Positions 24,427 through 32,579 of a stretch of DNA of 34,019 nucleotides are shown one piece after another. The notes below the pieces were generated by a model. That model was given only the letters and a program-made list of their open reading frames with translations. It was not told where the DNA came from and did no database searches. Made by a program: the position numbers and the translations under genes. Origin of the DNA: Planctomycetota bacterium (GTDB taxonomy: Bacteria > Planctomycetota > SZUA-567 > H5-PLA8); contig JACQFI010000042.1 in assembly GCA_016200135.1 (NCBI GenBank), forward strand, positions 1 to 34,019, written 5' to 3'. How positions within the stretch are numbered: position 1 is the stretch's first letter; each line of letters opens with the position of its first letter.

Positions 24427-25509
24427 ATGTCCATCCAACTATCCGCGCCCACCATCGAACAGTCGCCCGAGGAACTTCTTGAAAGCTACATCGCCGCCGC
24501 GGCCTCGCAGGTGGAACCCGTCCCCGTCGAGACTGAGGAAGGCCAGAAGATCTACCGCGTGCTGGCGCAATACGTCTGGTCGCGGCACCAGCGCCCGGTG
24601 CTCGCCGTCGATATCCGCGACCTGTGGGAACGCATCGACAGCATCAAGCGCGGCGCGCAGGTGCGCTACAACATCGCCGGCATCCACAACTGGGCCGCCG
24701 ACTTCGCCAACGCGCTCGCCACCGACTCCGTCGCGCTCGATCCCGACACCAACCAGCGCCTCGCCGCGTGGCTCGACGACTGGCCGAACATCTGCGTTCT
24801 TGGCCAGACCGGCCGCGGCAAGTCCACGACCATCAACCGGCTCTTCGGCTGCAAGGTCGCGGAGATCAGCCACCACACCGCCTGCACCAAGACCGTCAGC
24901 GACTACCGCCTCGTCACCGGCACGTTCCTCAACCGGCCCACCGGCGTGGTGATGTGGGACGTCCCCGGCTACGGCGACGAGGCCATCAAGTGGGACCACT
25001 TCGTGAAGCTCTACCGCCGCCTCGCGCGCAAGTGCGACGTCGTCGTCTTCATGCTCGACAACGACCGCCACATGCGCCTCGACATGCGCATGTTCAAGAA
25101 ACTCAAGAAACGCGTCCCGGCGCTCGAAGACAAGCTCGTCGTCGCGCTCAACAAGGCCGATCTCTTCTACCCGTACCGCTGGGACGATAAACTTCACGCG
25201 CCGGCCGAAGAGACCTCGCGCACGATCCAGCAGCGCGCCGGCGTCGTGGCCGAATTCCTCGAACTGAAGGACGCCTCGCGCGTCGTGCCCATCTCCGCGC
25301 TTAAGAACTGGAACATTTACACGCTGCTCGGCGCGATGGTGGACGCCGCCGGCGAGAGCAAAGGCGCGAACCTCCTCCGCGCCGCGCGACCCGACGACAG
25401 CGGCACCGAGGGCGCCGGCGAAAAGAGCTCCGGCAAGGAAGTCGCCCAGCGCTTCGGCTTCGCCGCCGCCCTGCGCACCCACTTCCGCGACGCGATCCAC
25501 AGCTCGTAG
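24427..25509 (+). CDS. P-loop GTPase (Era/HSR1-like, YfjP type)
   Basis: The product is 360 residues from the ATG at 24427 (AGAGGAG upstream); earlier in-frame codons belong to the non-coding gap. Helical residues 1-118 precede the G domain: G1 VLGQTGRGKST (126-134), a G2-type threonine in HHTACTKT, G3 DVPGYGD (178-184), G4 NKAD (242-245) and G5 SALK (290-293). This is the HSR1/IRG-like group seen in proteins such as YfjP, usually membrane- or stress-related. The tail (residues ~305-360) is Gly/Ala/Ser-rich then helical. No membrane segment is present. It is followed by a convergent gene on the other strand, so it is a single transcription unit. Confidence 0.9.
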   Translation: MSIQLSAPTIEQSPEELLESYIAAAASQVEPVPVETEEGQKIYRVLAQYVWSRHQRPVLAVDIRDLWERIDSIKRGAQVRYNIAGIHNWAADFANALATDSVALDPDTNQRLAAWLDDWPNICVLGQTGRGKSTTINRLFGCKVAEISHHTACTKTVSDYRLVTGTFLNRPTGVVMWDVPGYGDEAIKWDHFVKLYRRLARKCDVVVFMLDNDRHMRLDMRMFKKLKKRVPALEDKLVVALNKADLFYPYRWDDKLHAPAEETSRTIQQRAGVVAEFLELKDASRVVPISALKNWNIYTLLGAMVDAAGESKGANLLRAARPDDSGTEGAGEKSSGKEVAQRFGFAAALRTHFRDAIHSS

Positions 25510-25556
25510 CGTTCTTTCACCACGGAGCGCACAGAGGACACGGAGAACGGCGTGGA

Positions 25557-26108
25557 CTACAGCGAAGCAAGATTTTCAGGCAGTTTGTCGATGGGTATGT
25601 TGTTGAGTTCTTTAAGCATTAGGTTCAAACGCGCGATTAGTTCGTCTCGTTGAGTTCCAGAAAGCAGTGTTGCGAAGGTGAAAGACTTTTTGCCACGAAG
25701 GAGTATTCCGGACGATTGGTATAGAAAAGTGCGATAATTTGCATCCGCCTCGAAATGGTCAATTTCGTATGTCTTAAACGTTCGTGTTATTCCGAATGGC
25801 CCTATGCCAACAAAAATCCGTACAAGATTGGAATCAGCGGCTACACGCACTTCTCCCATTAGGGAAAGGAGCGAATATAAGAAAAATAAAACGGCAGACA
25901 CAAAGAAACAACTATTCAGAAGCCCTTCAAGCCAAGTCCTTGACGGATGCTGAATGAAAAGACCAACAAAAAATAAATAAACAAGAAATCCGAACAGCGG
26001 GACGAGGTAAAGGCATGCCCATGTCGACAAGGAGGCGGAATATAGATGCCTCTGCTGGCCCGGCGTCTCCATGCAATAAATTGTACATAATGATCGGTCT
26101 AATTCCAT
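25557..26108 (-). CDS. hypothetical membrane protein with PH-like C-terminal domain
   Basis: The product is 183 residues (or 171 if the ATG at 26072 is used); no ribosome site is clear for either. Two strong membrane helices lie at ~30-52 (LYLVPLFGFLVYLFFVGLFI) and ~65-84. The C-terminal 100 residues are beta-rich (LVRIFVGIGPFGITRTFKTY, then HFEADANY and ILLRGKKSFTFATLLSGTQRDELI), like the bacterial PH-type domains found after membrane helix pairs. Function is unknown. The gene is AT-rich compared with its neighbours, consistent with acquisition. Confidence 0.72.
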   Translation of the reverse strand: MELDRSLCTIYCMETPGQQRHLYSASLSTWACLYLVPLFGFLVYLFFVGLFIQHPSRTWLEGLLNSCFFVSAVLFFLYSLLSLMGEVRVAADSNLVRIFVGIGPFGITRTFKTYEIDHFEADANYRTFLYQSSGILLRGKKSFTFATLLSGTQRDELIARLNLMLKELNNIPIDKLPENLASL

Positions 26109-26177
26109 AGCTCAAGAAAGGCACGGCACAATCAACGCGAATCGATTTTTTCATCAAAGGATCATCGCAGTTCCAAA

Positions 26178-26279
26178 GCCTCGAAGAGGCGTGCTGAAAT
26201 AGCCAGGGGTGGAGTCCCGATTCATCGGGACGGAGCCCCTGGTACGAGGCCCCCTTACCGATAGTAGCCCCAACGGGGC
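26178..26279. repeat. triple-hairpin repeat unit (CCAGGGG...CCCCTGG)
   Basis: Three hairpins follow one another: GCCTCGAAGAGGC (26178-26190), CCAGGGG...CCCCTGG with an inner TCCCGATTCATCGGGA stem (26203-26242), and GCCCCAACGGGGC (26267-26279). This order resembles palindromic intergenic elements common in planctomycete-type genomes, from general memory. Confidence 0.75.
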
Positions 26280-26504
26280 GCGCTCCGCGCTAACCAAGCA
26301 TTCACTCCACACAAGTTTTTTCGCTGCCCGCCCCTCGTGCAATAGCGTTTCATCCCACGTGCAAACCACAAGCGATGGTGTCTTGTCTACGATCTTGTCC
26401 ACGATTCACAAGAAGTGTAAAAGATACGTAGACAAACGGATAAAATTTTCCACGCCAACCCATTGACAGCGCCCGTTCACGGGGTAGGTAGAAGGCAGCG
26501 GGCC

Positions 26505-26567
26505 GGAGCGCCACACTTGGACGGCGCTCCCCCGGCGCGTGGGACTCGGCGGTCCCGCCAGCGCGCC
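26505..26567. repeat. two adjacent GC-rich palindromes
   Basis: GGAGCGCC (26505-26512) pairs with GGCGCTCC (26523-26530). Directly after it GGCGCG...CGCGCC (26534-26567) encloses GGGAC...GTCCC (26541-26556). They form a stem array in single-stranded form. Confidence 0.7.
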
Positions 26568-26603
26568 GACAGCGCCCCATACCGTCCGTCCCGAAGAGGG
26601 ACC

Positions 26604-26664
26604 GTAGGGCAGACATTCTTGTCTGCCGCAGTTGCCGTTTGTAGGGCAGGCATTCCTGCCTGCC
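26604..26664 (+). repeat. 24-bp palindromic repeats, copies 3 and 4
   Basis: GTAGGGCAGACATTCTTG plus TCTGCC (26604-26627) and GTAGGGCAGGCATTCCTG plus CCTGCC (26641-26664) are in tandem, 13 bases apart. They are the same family as 8051-8074 and 8156-8179. Each copy keeps its own palindromy although the sequence differs (GCAGACA/TGTCTGC versus GCAGGCA/TGCCTGC), i.e. compensated changes. Confidence 0.8.
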
Positions 26665-26899
26665 GTAGTTGTCGTACGCATTCCGAAATGCCGCGCGTTC
26701 TTGGACAACGTGCAGACTTTTTTCGGAAATGCGCGTCCGCGCGAGCCAAAGCGCCCGCGCTATACAGTGCGTCCCGAAGCATGGGACAGTCGTATCTCAG
26801 GCCGAGCGCCTGCGATGTTGGTGAAGCCGTGAGGCCTTCCGCTGCGTCGGTAGGTTCGAGTGTTCTTGTGTTCTGCCGTGCCGCACCGAGGAAACCTCT

Positions 26900-27022
26900 G
26901 TGCTTGTAGGTAGGTTGTTTGGGTGCCATAGGTCGATAGACCTGTGCGTTGCGCATGGGTGCGCCTGAATCAGCGCACAGGTCTGCGACCTGTGGCACGC
27001 ACGGCCGGCGACCTACAAGCAC
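26900..27022. repeat. 123-bp imperfect palindrome
   Basis: Outer arms GTGCTTGTAGGT (26900-26911) and ACCTACAAGCAC (27011-27022) are perfect complements. Inner arms GCCATAGGTCGATAGACC plus TGTGCG (26925-26948) and the inverse of GCCACAGGTCGCAGACC plus TGTGCG (26973-26996) match with few changes. The centre is a 24-base loop. Confidence 0.8.
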
Positions 27023-27268
27023 CGCGATCTCACGCGTGCGGAACCATCAAGCCGTATCCGGGTCCCTGCGAGGGATCAGGCGCCGCTCTTTGACAACTTG
27101 GCTTGTAGCTCCTGGCTCTCGGCTACTTGCAGGGGCCCATAAGGATTGTTCTTCGTGCGTCTTCACTTCTTCGTGTCTTCGTGGTTCAGCCGTTCGCAGT
27201 TCTTTCGGATTTCGTGCTTCGAATTTCGGATTTGCTGTCCCGCCGTTTCCCGTAGTCTGTGAAGCGCC

Positions 27269-28822
27269 ATGCGCGCTCGATACGCTTATCCCCTGGCCGT
27301 TCTCAGCGGCGTCGTGCTCTCGCTGCCGTTCACGGATGTCTCGGCCCTGCCCGCGTGGTTCGGGCTCGCGCCGCTGCTCTACCTCGTGGCCGAAGCCCCC
27401 ACGCGCAAGCGTGCAGCGGGGCTGGCGTACGCCTTTGCGCTGGTCTGGACCTTGCTCGCGTTCCGCTTCTTCAACCATCTGGCCGTCGGAGGCTGGATCG
27501 CGCTCAGCGTCTACACGAGTCTCTATTACCTGGCGGCGCTGTTGGCCGTCCGCGGGCTCGCGCGGCGCGGCACGGTCTCGGCGATCTTCGGGACGGCGGT
27601 CGTCTGGACCCTTGCCGAACTCGCGCGTTCGCACATCCCGGTCTTCGGCTTTCCCTGGCTGCTGCTTGGGCACGCGACCGATGAACAGGCCCACCTGCGC
27701 CAGCTCGCGGATCTCTTTGGCGTGTATGGCCTGAGTTTCCTCGTGGCCGCGGTGAACGCGGTGCTCGCGTTCGTCGCCGCACCGGTGGTTTCGGGAAGAC
27801 TCTCCGCGCCGCCGGGCACGCCGTTAAAGCGCCGCGTCTCAGCCGCGGCCGTCGCCGCCCTGATTCTGGCCGCGCTCCTTTATGGCATTTGGCGCGTCTC
27901 GGCTCTCGCTCCAAAGCTTGAGTCCGGCCCCCGCATCGCGCTGCTCCAGGGCTGCGCGTACAACAAGGTCAGCCGCACGGACGAAGAGAAGCAGGCGCAG
28001 CTCGACGAGCACCTCGCCATGCACGCGCAGGCCGCCCAGGGCGGGGGAGGCGGACCTCCCGCGCTCATCTGCTGGGCCGAGACCATGGTTCCCGGCGCGT
28101 TCAACGTGGAGACCTACGCGCTCAAGTTCACGAAAGCAGTGCGCGAGCACGGCATCCCCACGGTCTTCGGCTCCGACTGGATTCACCCGGACGACAAGGA
28201 GATCGATGTTGAAGAGCAGCGCTGGTACAACACGGCCTTCTTCATGACCGGCGACGGCAAGCTCGCGGGCCGCTACGCCAAGCGCCGGCTCGTGCCGTTC
28301 GGCGAGTACATCCCGTTCACCGAGACCTGCCCGTTCCTCAAGATCCTGCGCTCGGTTACGCGCGACAGCTACCGGCCCGGCGCGGAACCCAGCCCCGTCT
28401 TCGAGACCGGCGGCTTCCGCTTTGCGTTCAACGTCTGCATCGAGGACGCCCATCCGGACCTGGCCCGCGAAGCCGCGGCCAGCGGCGCAGACGTGCTCAT
28501 GAACCTGACCAACGACGGCTGGTTCCACGGGACCTTCGGGCCGGCGGCGCACCTGCAGGCCGCGCGCTTCCGCGCCGTGGAAGTCCGCCGGCCGCTCGTC
28601 CGCGTCACGAACTCTGGCGTGGACGCCATCGTCGACCCGCTCGGGAACCTGACCGTACCCATTCCGCCCGACCAAGTCGGCGTTGCCTTCGCCGACCTCC
28701 CCCTTATTAAAGGAGGCGCCCCCGCTACCCTTTACGCGGCCATCGGGGAACTCGGGGTTTTCGGTTTGTTGGTGGCCATCCTTCTATTAAGTTTATTATT
28801 GGATAGGCGAATGATATCATAA
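27269..28822 (+). CDS. lnt: apolipoprotein N-acyltransferase
   Basis: The product is 517 residues, the usual size of Lnt. It transfers an acyl chain from a phospholipid to the N-terminal cysteine of diacylglyceryl lipoproteins in the inner membrane, the last step of lipoprotein maturation in Gram-negative cells. Residues 1-215 hold about six membrane helices, including GFPWLLLG at 127-134. The nitrilase-like periplasmic domain has the catalytic triad E271 (CWAETM), K338 (YAKRRLVPFGEYIPF) and C390 (FNVCIEDAHP), and a last helix at ~495-512. The insert around 300-320 and the Gly run at 258-262 are slightly unusual. The ribosome site is weak. A downstream exported protein gene follows after a 115-base gap. 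Confidence 0.95.
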   Translation: MRARYAYPLAVLSGVVLSLPFTDVSALPAWFGLAPLLYLVAEAPTRKRAAGLAYAFALVWTLLAFRFFNHLAVGGWIALSVYTSLYYLAALLAVRGLARRGTVSAIFGTAVVWTLAELARSHIPVFGFPWLLLGHATDEQAHLRQLADLFGVYGLSFLVAAVNAVLAFVAAPVVSGRLSAPPGTPLKRRVSAAAVAALILAALLYGIWRVSALAPKLESGPRIALLQGCAYNKVSRTDEEKQAQLDEHLAMHAQAAQGGGGGPPALICWAETMVPGAFNVETYALKFTKAVREHGIPTVFGSDWIHPDDKEIDVEEQRWYNTAFFMTGDGKLAGRYAKRRLVPFGEYIPFTETCPFLKILRSVTRDSYRPGAEPSPVFETGGFRFAFNVCIEDAHPDLAREAAASGADVLMNLTNDGWFHGTFGPAAHLQAARFRAVEVRRPLVRVTNSGVDAIVDPLGNLTVPIPPDQVGVAFADLPLIKGGAPATLYAAIGELGVFGLLVAILLLSLLLDRRMIS

Positions 28823-28937
28823 CTACTTATACAGTAATGAGTTGTCGTCAATGCGTGAGTGGCTTTTGAGACCCATGTTCTACGGCATCAAAGATGCAAG
28901 AAAGAGCGTCTAAGAAGGTAAGGTTGGGTCCATTGCC

Positions 28938-30002
28938 TTGAACAGAGGTCCATTAGCGAGGGCGACTTACGTGAAGAACGTCCGGCCACCTTTGAAAGTT
29001 CGTGTGCTGCCGAAGACCGAGCGCTACCAGCGCGCGCTCTGGCTCGCGCTGCTGCTCGCGGCCTTGGTCCTTCTAACGTGCCGCATCAGCCGCGCCGAAG
29101 GCGACGCGCCCAAGATGTTCGATGGCGGCGCCGATTCGAAGTCGCTCGAAGATCGGTTGCGCTCGGCCTACGACGAGTATCAGAAGAAATCCGCGGCCTC
29201 CGCCGGCCAGCAGGGTCAGGCGGCCGGCCAGCAGGGCGGCGGCGGTAAGGGCGGCAAGAACGGCGGCAAGCCCATGAACGCCGACGACGCGGCGTACAAG
29301 GAAAAGGTCGCGCAGAACCAGGCGAGCATCAAAGAGATGTTCGCGGCGGCCGAAGCCAAGTTCAAGGAAGGCAACTACCGCGAAGCCGCTTCGTTCTACG
29401 CCTCCGTCGTGTTGGCGAACGTGGCCAAGACCGAGCAGCTCGTCGACGACGCGCGCAAGCGCTTCATCGAAATGGAAGGGCTGGCCCAGGAGCACCTCAA
29501 GGCCGCCGACGACGCGGACCTCCAGCGCGACTTCATGAAGGAAGTGGAGGAGCTCGCCGTCATCAACCGCGAGTTCCCCTTCACCAAGGTCTTCGAGACC
29601 GCGCAGCGGCGGCTGGTGAGCCTCAAGACGCGGCCGGACGTGGCGGGTAGCGTCGAGTTCGCCGAGGGCGAGTCGCTCGAAGCCTCCGGCAACCTGGTCG
29701 AGGCGCTCAAGAAGTACAAGTCGATCTCCACGAACCCGCGCTTCGAGAACTCGCTCGCGGCCATGAAGGCCAAGCGCAAGCTCGAGACGCTGGAGAAGAA
29801 CGAGGCCACTCGCGACCAGCTCAAAAACGACCTGCAGGCGCTGGCCGAGAAGCAGGCGCCCGCGCTGATCTCGTCGGCCAAGAACTTCCTCTCGAACAAC
29901 ATGCCCGCGCAGGCCAAGGAAAAGCTGCGGGCGGTGATGGAGAAGTATCCCGGCACCACCTTCGCCGAAGACGCCAAGAAGCAGCTCGACCAGATCCCGT
30001 AG
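28938..30002 (+). CDS. exported TPR-like hypothetical protein
   Basis: The product is up to 354 residues from a TTG at 28938; a GTG at 28971 (behind GAGG, nine bases away) is a better-supported start and removes 11 residues. A single hydrophobic helix (ALWLALLLAALVLLTC) forms a signal peptide or anchor, ending SRAEG. A Gln/Gly/Lys-rich linker (residues ~88-110) follows, then helical repeats: FKEGNYREAASFYASVVLA, ESLEASGNLVEALKKYKSI and FLSNNMPAQAKEKLRAVMEKYPGTTFAEDAKKQLDQIP, the last a typical TPR ending. Role: probably protein-protein contacts in the periplasm. No family name assigned. It is followed by a strong hairpin and then psd. Confidence 0.8.
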   Translation: MNRGPLARATYVKNVRPPLKVRVLPKTERYQRALWLALLLAALVLLTCRISRAEGDAPKMFDGGADSKSLEDRLRSAYDEYQKKSAASAGQQGQAAGQQGGGGKGGKNGGKPMNADDAAYKEKVAQNQASIKEMFAAAEAKFKEGNYREAASFYASVVLANVAKTEQLVDDARKRFIEMEGLAQEHLKAADDADLQRDFMKEVEELAVINREFPFTKVFETAQRRLVSLKTRPDVAGSVEFAEGESLEASGNLVEALKKYKSISTNPRFENSLAAMKAKRKLETLEKNEATRDQLKNDLQALAEKQAPALISSAKNFLSNNMPAQAKEKLRAVMEKYPGTTFAEDAKKQLDQIP

Positions 30003-30028
30003 CGCATCCAGCGTTAGCCGTTTGAGTC

Positions 30029-30063
30029 ACACCACGCCCCGGGTACAGCCCGGGGCGTGGTGT
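30029..30063 (+). terminator. strong hairpin terminator after the TPR gene
   Basis: A perfect 15-bp stem (ACACCACGCCCCGGG and its complement) with a TACAG loop lies 27 bases after the stop. Only short T runs follow (TGTTGG, then ACTTCTTC), but the stem strength and position indicate a terminator isolating the psd operon. Confidence 0.75.
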
Positions 30064-30070
30064 TGGCTCA

Positions 30071-30098
30071 TGACTTCTTCATCACTTTCTGGCATACT
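30071..30098 (+). promoter_or_regulatory. possible promoter of psd-pssA
   Basis: TGACTT (30071-30076), a 16-base spacer, and CATACT (30093-30098, preceded by TGG) lie just after the terminator hairpin and before the psd start at 30166. The -35 box is weak; the position is what supports it. Confidence 0.35.
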
Positions 30099-30165
30099 GT
30101 TAAAGCCTTTTGACGATACGTGTAAGAACACCGTTAGGCGGTACAGGCCATGGAGGCCGTCGGGC

Positions 30166-30894
30166 GTGCGCGGACTCTTGCGAAAACTGGGCTTCGCCGT
30201 GTACGGCGGCGACGAACTCTTCCTCGCCACGCTGGCCTGCGGCGCGCTTGCGTTCGGCTTCGCCCGCGCGCTGCATCCGCTGGCGGCGCTGGCCACGCTG
30301 CCACCCTACGCAATCGTCCTCTGGTTCTTCCGCGATCCCGACCGGAGCGTGCCCGGCGAAGCCGGCCTGCTGGTCTCGCCCGCCGACGGCACCGTCACCG
30401 ATGTGGTCGAACTCGACGAGCCCTCGTTCCTGGGCGGCCGCGCGCTGCGTGTGGGCATCTTTCTCTCGCCTCTAAATGTTCATGTGAACCGCATGCCCTG
30501 CGAAGGCTTTGTCGGACACTTGCAGTATCGCGTGGGCGAGTTCCTCCCCGCGTACAACCCAAAGGCGCCGGAGCGCAACGAGTCGCAGGAGGTTGGGCTC
30601 GTCTCGCTGGAGGCCGAGCGCCTGTTGGTCAAGCAGATCACCGGCGTGCTGGCGCGGCGGATCGTCTGCGAGGCGCGCATCGGCGACCGCTTCACGCGCG
30701 GGCAGCGTTACGGTATGATCAAGTTCGGGTCGCGCACGGAGCTCTACGTGCCCGCCGGCTCCGGCTACGAGGCGGCCGTGCAGGTGGGCCAGAAGGTCGT
30801 CGGCGGCGAGACGGTGCTCATGCGCCGCACCCGCGCGCCGGTTCCGGCTTCGGCTGCGGAACCTGCATCGCCCGAGGTAGCCGCACAGGCTTGA
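30166..30894 (+). CDS. psd: phosphatidylserine decarboxylase (short type)
   Basis: The product is 242 residues from a GTG at 30166 with GGAGG nine bases upstream. The frame is open from 30022, but the earlier codons run through the terminator hairpin and are not convincing. Psd converts phosphatidylserine to phosphatidylethanolamine at the inner membrane. Visible hallmarks: a hydrophobic N-terminus, WFFRDPDRSVP (53-63), SPADG (71-75), SPLNVHVNRMP (101-111), and the autocleavage site KFGSR with the Gly188-Ser189 pair, which yields the pyruvoyl cofactor. The tail is Ala/Pro-rich. It ends 28 bases before pssA, the enzyme for the preceding step; the two form the standard PE operon. Confidence 0.93.
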   Translation: MRGLLRKLGFAVYGGDELFLATLACGALAFGFARALHPLAALATLPPYAIVLWFFRDPDRSVPGEAGLLVSPADGTVTDVVELDEPSFLGGRALRVGIFLSPLNVHVNRMPCEGFVGHLQYRVGEFLPAYNPKAPERNESQEVGLVSLEAERLLVKQITGVLARRIVCEARIGDRFTRGQRYGMIKFGSRTELYVPAGSGYEAAVQVGQKVVGGETVLMRRTRAPVPASAAEPASPEVAAQA

Positions 30895-30922
30895 TGGTGG
30901 GGAAGGAAGAGAGGCGGAACTC

Positions 30923-31987
30923 ATGGCTGCGTTACGATTCCGGAAGGCGAAGGACGGCAAGCCCAAGCGCCGCTTTCTCATGGGCGTCCATCCCGTGCCC
31001 ACCATGGTCACGCTGGGCAACCTTCTCTGCGGCTTCGCGTCCATCATCCTCGCCATGCGCGCGCACAACCCGCCGCTCGAATGGAACCTCACCACGCTGG
31101 GCTGCCTGAACATCTCGGCGCTGCTGATCTTCGCGGCGATGGTCTTCGACGCCATGGACGGCCGCGTGGCCCGCTGGACCAAGTCCTCCAGCAAGTTCGG
31201 CATGGAGATGGACTCGCTCTGCGACGTGGTCTCGTTCGGCGTCGCTCCGGCAGTGCTGGTAAAGGCGCTGATCGACTACGCCTCGCCCACGATCTGGCCC
31301 GAGTCCAAGGCCTTCCCGATCCTCGACCGCTACGTCTGGCTGATGATGGCCGTGTACGTCTCCTGCGCCGCGCTGCGGCTGGCGCGCTACAACGTCGAAG
31401 CCGAGACCGGCCACCGCGACTTCTTCTTCGGGATTCCTTCGCCGGCCGCCGCGGGCTGCGTGGCGAGCCTGGTCGTGATGCTCGTCCCGATGATGCGGCC
31501 GAAATTCGACGGTATCCCCGCGGACACCCTGCCCAACGCAACACTCTATCTCTGGATCGGCGAGCAGAACTTCTCCTGGATCGTGAACGCGGTGCTCTAC
31601 GCGCTGCCTTTTCTCATGCTCTGCGTGGGCATCCTGATGGTCTCGCGCGTGCACTACATCCACGTGGGCGACCGCTTGTTGCGCGGGCGGAAGTCCTTCA
31701 TGTACCTGCTGGGGCTTATCCTCGGCATTGTGCTGATTGGGTTGCAGCACGAGATCATGCTCGCGCTGGCCTTCAACGGCTTCGCGCTCTCGGGCCTCAT
31801 CAACGAGGTCCGCTATCAACTCTTCCCCAGCCAACGGCCCGCCGCATGGATCGAGGCCGCCAAGATGGAGGCGGCGCTAATGCCCGGAAGTTCGGCCGGT
31901 CTCGCGGCCGTGCCGCCCGAAACGCCGCCGCCTCCTCAAGCGACCGACACCGCGCCCGACTCCACGGCTTCGAATCCGGCCCAGTAA
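30923..31987 (+). CDS. pssA: CDP-diacylglycerol-serine O-phosphatidyltransferase
   Basis: The product is 354 residues. The CDP-alcohol phosphatidyltransferase signature D-x2-DG-x2-AR-x8-G-x3-D-x3-D is complete: D76, D79, G80, R84, G93, D97 and D101 (in DAMDGRVARW and FGMEMDSLCD). The start HPVPTMVTLGNLLCGFASI matches PssA-type enzymes. About seven membrane helices can be traced, e.g. around 27-45, 65-78, 128-146, 168-186, 220-236 and 245-280. The last ~50 residues are a proline/alanine-rich extension (PPETPPPPQATD), so the protein is longer than the usual ~250. It makes phosphatidylserine for the adjacent psd product. The gene is followed after 9 bases by a cysteine-cluster protein. Confidence 0.93.
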   Translation: MAALRFRKAKDGKPKRRFLMGVHPVPTMVTLGNLLCGFASIILAMRAHNPPLEWNLTTLGCLNISALLIFAAMVFDAMDGRVARWTKSSSKFGMEMDSLCDVVSFGVAPAVLVKALIDYASPTIWPESKAFPILDRYVWLMMAVYVSCAALRLARYNVEAETGHRDFFFGIPSPAAAGCVASLVVMLVPMMRPKFDGIPADTLPNATLYLWIGEQNFSWIVNAVLYALPFLMLCVGILMVSRVHYIHVGDRLLRGRKSFMYLLGLILGIVLIGLQHEIMLALAFNGFALSGLINEVRYQLFPSQRPAAWIEAAKMEAALMPGSSAGLAAVPPETPPPPQATDTAPDSTASNPAQ

Positions 31988-31996
31988 GCGCAACGC

Positions 31997-32461
31997 ATGA
32001 GCACGCACAAGCACCCCAAGTCCTCGCGGCCCGCCCTGGCGGACAGCGCTCCGCCGTGGTTCGCGGAGGGCGTGCGCTTCACCTGCCAGCCCGGCTGCCG
32101 GCGCTGCTGCGGCGGAGCCCCCGGCGACGTCTGGGTGACCGAGGCCGAGATCGCGGCCATCGCGGAGTACATGAAGCTCGCGCCGGACGAGTTCGAGCGC
32201 AGCTACCTGCGGCGCTACGCCAGCGGCAGGGCGTCCATCCGCGAGCGCTCCAACGGCGACTGCGTGTTGCTCGACGAAAAAGGCTGTTCGGTCTATCCCG
32301 CCCGGCCCAAGCAGTGCCGCGACTATCCCTTTTGGCCGGAAGTGATGGCGACCCCCTTCGCCTGGATCGCCGAAATGAACCGCTGCCCCGGCATCGGCGA
32401 CGGCGAATTGCACGAAGCGCCTAAGATCGTGGACCTGCTCAAAACGCAGACGGAGGACTAA
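31997..32461 (+). CDS. YkgJ-family cysteine cluster protein
   Basis: The product is 154 residues, nine bases after pssA, with no strong ribosome site of its own, so probably read together with it. The N-terminal CQPGCRRCCGGAPGDVW and the later CVLLDEKGCSVYPARPKQCRDYPFWP form the Zn/Fe-chelating YkgJ/UPF0153 motif (about seven conserved cysteines). The family is common in bacteria and its biochemical role is not settled; metal binding is inferred from the cysteines. The C-terminus is short and helical (EAPKIVDLLKTQ). The complete motif set makes the call secure. Confidence 0.9.
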   Translation: MSTHKHPKSSRPALADSAPPWFAEGVRFTCQPGCRRCCGGAPGDVWVTEAEIAAIAEYMKLAPDEFERSYLRRYASGRASIRERSNGDCVLLDEKGCSVYPARPKQCRDYPFWPEVMATPFAWIAEMNRCPGIGDGELHEAPKIVDLLKTQTED

Positions 32462-32543
32462 CCGGCCATTCGTTCGAAGCTTACATGCACTATGAAGGCT
32501 CCCGTTACCCTCGCATAACCCCATATATTTTAACCAGATACAC

Positions 32544-32573
32544 TTGACGAAAAGCGGTGGTTTGAATTAATAT
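32544..32573 (+). promoter_or_regulatory. near-consensus sigma70 promoter
   Basis: TTGACG (5 of 6) and TAATAT (5 of 6) are 18 bases apart, with an AT-rich ATATATTTTAA stretch about 17 bases before the -35 box. Transcription would start near 32580, some 580 bases before the rny start. Confidence 0.7.
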
Positions 32574-32579
32574 GACCCA

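Larger units (their letters stand above)
26109..27268. other. 1.16-kb gene-free repeat-rich stretch
   Basis: No convincing gene was found on either strand; the open frames here are short and cut across palindromes. The stretch holds at least five types of inverted repeats (see separate entries), a 12-bp near-perfect tandem pair TCTTGTCTACGA/TCTTGTCCACGA (26381-26404), and low-complexity CTTCGTGTCTTCGTGG-type sequence at 27150-27190 before lnt. Confidence 0.7.

Noticed and set aside
26350..27022. Several short open frames of 80-180 codons in the repeat-rich gap
   Set aside because: They cut across palindromes, overlap each other on both strands and show no ribosome site or protein family pattern.
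30022..30165. Extension of psd to a start at 30022
   Set aside because: The extra 48 residues are encoded through the terminator hairpin of the previous gene and do not resemble Psd; the GTG at 30166 has a ribosome site and leads straight into the conserved part.
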